7,820 nt of DNA. It comes from HRBIN29 sp034431815. Lineage in GTDB: Bacteria; Chloroflexota; Dehalococcoidia; Tepidiformales; Tepidiformaceae. Positions 5,915 to 7,820 of the stretch are shown here, piece after piece; position 1 is the stretch's first letter, and each line of letters begins with the position of its first letter. The DNA lies in the NCBI GenBank assembly GCA_034431815.1, contig DAOUCS010000117.1, positions 1 through 7,820 of the forward strand, written 5' to 3'. The position numbers and the translations under genes are program-made. Below the pieces are notes generated by a model. The model did no database searches and was not told the origin of the DNA. It worked only from the letters and a program-made list of their open reading frames with translations.

Positions 5915-7820
5915 ATGGTTCACCGCATCGACCTTTCCGGCACGTGGACCTACGCCGCCGCCGACGGTCGGACGGGAGCGATGCCCGTTCCGTCGAACTG
6001 GCACCTCTGCGGGCTCCCCGACTACGCCGGCCGCGTCACCTTCCGCCGCACGTTCGAACTGCCGACGCTGGCCCCGAACCAGCGCGCCTGGCTCCGCTTC
6101 GAGGGGGTGGACTACGAAGCGACGGTCTGGCTGAACGGCCGGCCGGTCGGGTTCCACCGCGGGTACTTCGCCCCCTTCGAGTTCGAGGTCACGAGCCTCC
6201 TCCGCCCGGGCGAGAACGAGCTGACGGTCGACGTGAACTCTCCCAAGGATCCCCCGGGTGCCTGGCCGAACGACAAGGTCGTCATCAAGGGCGTGCTGAA
6301 CCACCACGACTGCCGCCCGGGGAGCTGGGACCCGGAGCGCGGACAGGACGGGAACACGGGAGGCATCTGGGGGCCGGTCGAGCTGCTGGTCGACGATGGC
6401 GTGCGGGTGCACGAAGTCCGGGCGGCGCCGTTCCTCCAGCCGGACGGTTCGGCACGGGTCGCCATCGAGGCGGAGGTTTCCTCGGCCGGAACCGACGGGA
6501 TCGCCTGGAGCCTCGAGGTCCTCGCGCCTGACGGTACGGCAGCCGCGTCGGCCGAGGGGCAGGAGTCGGGACTACCGGGCCGGCGGACGCTCTCCTGCGT
6601 GGTGACCGTGCGCGAGCCGCGGCTCTGGTGGACGTGGGACCACGGCGTCCCCAACCTGTACCGCCTCCGTCTGGCCGCCCGCCGACCCGACGGCGCCTCG
6701 GATACCCTCGCGCGCCGCTTCGGCATCCGCGAGCTGCGCGTCGATGCCGACTGGACGTGGCGGCTGAACGGCCGGCGGATCTTCCCCCGCGGCACGAACA
6801 TCATCCCTACGCAGTGGCTTTCGGAGTACACGCCCGAACGGATCGCCCAGGACATCGAGCTCCTGCGCCGGGCGAACGTCAACGCCGTGCGCGTCCACGC
6901 CCACGTCAACCGCCGCGAGCTGTACGACGCGCTCGATGAGGCCGGGATCCTCTGCTGGCAGGATTTCGCGCTCCAGTGGAGCTACGCGGAGACGGACGAG
7001 GTGGCCCGGGAGTGCCGGCGGCAGATTCAGGAGATGGTTCGCCACCTCTACAACCACCCGTCGATCGTCGTGTGGTGCTGCCACAACGAGCCGGCGAAGA
7101 ACCGGCGGACGCTCGACCCGATGCTCGCGGCCGCGGTCCGCGAGGTCGACGGCACGCGGCACGTCGAGGAGGCGAGCGACTTCCGCTACCACCCCTATCC
7201 GGGCTGGTACTACGGACACTGGCGGGAGTTCGCGGAGGCGCCCGGCGCCCCCTTCGTCAACGAATTCGGCGCCCAGGCGCTCATGAACGCCGATTCGATG
7301 CGGGAGGCGCTCCGCGAGGCCGCCTGGCCGCCCGACTGGGCGCGGTGGGCCTACCACGATTTCCAGTACCGGGAGACGTTCCACGTCGCCGGCGTGGCCA
7401 TGGGGTCGTCGCTGGAGGAATTCGTGGCCAACAGCCAGGAGTACCAGGCCCGGCTGCTGAAGTTCGCCATCGAACAGTACCGGCTGCGGCGGTTCCACCC
7501 CGGCGGCCGGCCGGTGACGGGCATCTTCCAGTTCATGTTCATGGACTGCTGGCCGGCCATCACCTGGGCGGTCGTCGACTACTGGCGGCGGCCGAAGCGC
7601 GGCTACGAGGCGCTCCGCCTAGCGTACCAGCCGGTGCTGCCGGTCATCCGGCCCGCGTTCGGCGGCGACGTGGCCGCGGCGGGCTCCGAGGTGCGCTTCG
7701 ACGTGCCGGTGGTCAACGACCTGCCCCGCGGGTGGGACACGGCCGGCGTCGACTTCGCCGTCCGGGCGTCCGACGGCGCGGCGGTGTTCACCTTCAGCGG
7801 GACGGGCTCCGTCCCGCCCG
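5915..7820 (+). CDS. Glycoside hydrolase family 2 protein, beta-mannosidase-like (C-terminus beyond window)
   Basis: This is a retaining exo-glycosidase of the GH2 type that would remove a beta-linked sugar from the non-reducing end of an oligosaccharide. The frame is open for 635 codons to the right edge. The order is typical: an N-terminal jelly-roll sugar-binding domain (IDLSGTW at 5-11, PSNWHLCGLPDYAGRVTF, then VDYEATVWLNGRPVGFHRGY), an immunoglobulin-like domain (about 140-268), and a TIM barrel from about 270 (LNGRRIFPRGTNIIP, WQDF). The acid/base is Glu392 in WCCHNEP and the likely nucleophile is Glu450 in FVNEFGAQ. The WQDF and NEFGAQ wording is closer to beta-mannosidases than to LacZ, but substrate cannot be fixed from this. 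No signal peptide is seen, so it probably acts in the cytoplasm on imported sugars. The ATG follows AGGAG with a 7-nt spacer. No transporter or other sugar gene lies in the window; its neighbours may be to the right. Confidence 0.92.
   Translation, partial: MVHRIDLSGTWTYAAADGRTGAMPVPSNWHLCGLPDYAGRVTFRRTFELPTLAPNQRAWLRFEGVDYEATVWLNGRPVGFHRGYFAPFEFEVTSLLRPGENELTVDVNSPKDPPGAWPNDKVVIKGVLNHHDCRPGSWDPERGQDGNTGGIWGPVELLVDDGVRVHEVRAAPFLQPDGSARVAIEAEVSSAGTDGIAWSLEVLAPDGTAAASAEGQESGLPGRRTLSCVVTVREPRLWWTWDHGVPNLYRLRLAARRPDGASDTLARRFGIRELRVDADWTWRLNGRRIFPRGTNIIPTQWLSEYTPERIAQDIELLRRANVNAVRVHAHVNRRELYDALDEAGILCWQDFALQWSYAETDEVARECRRQIQEMVRHLYNHPSIVVWCCHNEPAKNRRTLDPMLAAAVREVDGTRHVEEASDFRYHPYPGWYYGHWREFAEAPGAPFVNEFGAQALMNADSMREALREAAWPPDWARWAYHDFQYRETFHVAGVAMGSSLEEFVANSQEYQARLLKFAIEQYRLRRFHPGGRPVTGIFQFMFMDCWPAITWAVVDYWRRPKRGYEALRLAYQPVLPVIRPAFGGDVAAAGSEVRFDVPVVNDLPRGWDTAGVDFAVRASDGAAVFTFSGTGSVPP

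Noticed and set aside
6572..7498. A 308-codon open frame on the minus strand, opposite the GH2 gene
   Set aside because: It is antisense to the GH2 catalytic barrel and its product has no recognisable domain; high third-position GC explains the absence of stops.
1..7820. Search for CRISPR arrays, tRNA or rRNA genes, IS ends, long direct repeats and toxin-antitoxin pairs
   Set aside because: No spaced repeats, no tRNA-like cloverleaf, no transposase or integrase motif and no long terminal repeats were seen by eye; intergenic space is short and accounted for.

Overview
This is a GC-rich bacterial window, about two-thirds G+C by eye, with strong purine-rich ribosome-binding sites and one GTG start. 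It holds ordinary catabolic genes and shows no phage, IS, CRISPR or RNA-gene signal. The gene set is an FAD acyl-CoA dehydrogenase, a Tat-exported PhoX-type phosphatase, a stand-alone B12-mutase large subunit, a flavin reductase and a GH2 glycosidase. This would suit a chemoheterotroph of the Chloroflexota (perhaps Tepidiforma-like) or an actinobacterium. That placement is a low-confidence guess from protein style; the window has no phylogenetic marker.

Layout, left to right. (1) Positions 1-1153, minus strand: an acyl-CoA dehydrogenase that lacks only its last few residues at the left edge. (2) Positions 1154-1336: a divergent intergenic region with a perfect 13-bp palindrome. (3) Positions 1337-3324, plus strand: a PhoX/DUF839 phosphatase gene whose family match runs end to end but changes frame twice, each time as if one extra base were present, at about 1975-1978 and 3131-3135. 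(4) Positions 3325-3448: a spacer with a strong hairpin and a TATACT box. (5) Positions 3449-5116, plus strand: an acyl-CoA mutase large subunit. Its two specificity positions read Phe and Gln, as in isobutyryl-CoA mutase, not Tyr and Arg as in methylmalonyl-CoA mutase. (6) Positions 5126-5819, minus strand: a flavin reductase-like protein, preceded by a previously unmarked 33-codon single-helix membrane ORF that probably shares its transcript. (7) Positions 5820-5914: a short divergent spacer. (8) From 5915 on the plus strand: a GH2 family (beta-mannosidase-like) glycoside hydrolase that runs off the right edge.

The genes alternate strand and do not form one pathway operon. The dehydrogenase and the mutase both act on acyl-CoA thioesters and would suit fatty or branched-chain acid breakdown. 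The phosphatase would act outside the membrane to scavenge phosphate, and the GH2 enzyme would act on oligosaccharides in the cytoplasm. I found no convincing undescribed system. The points most worth checking are the double frameshift in the phosphatase gene, the isobutyryl-type residues in the mutase, and the small membrane ORF.
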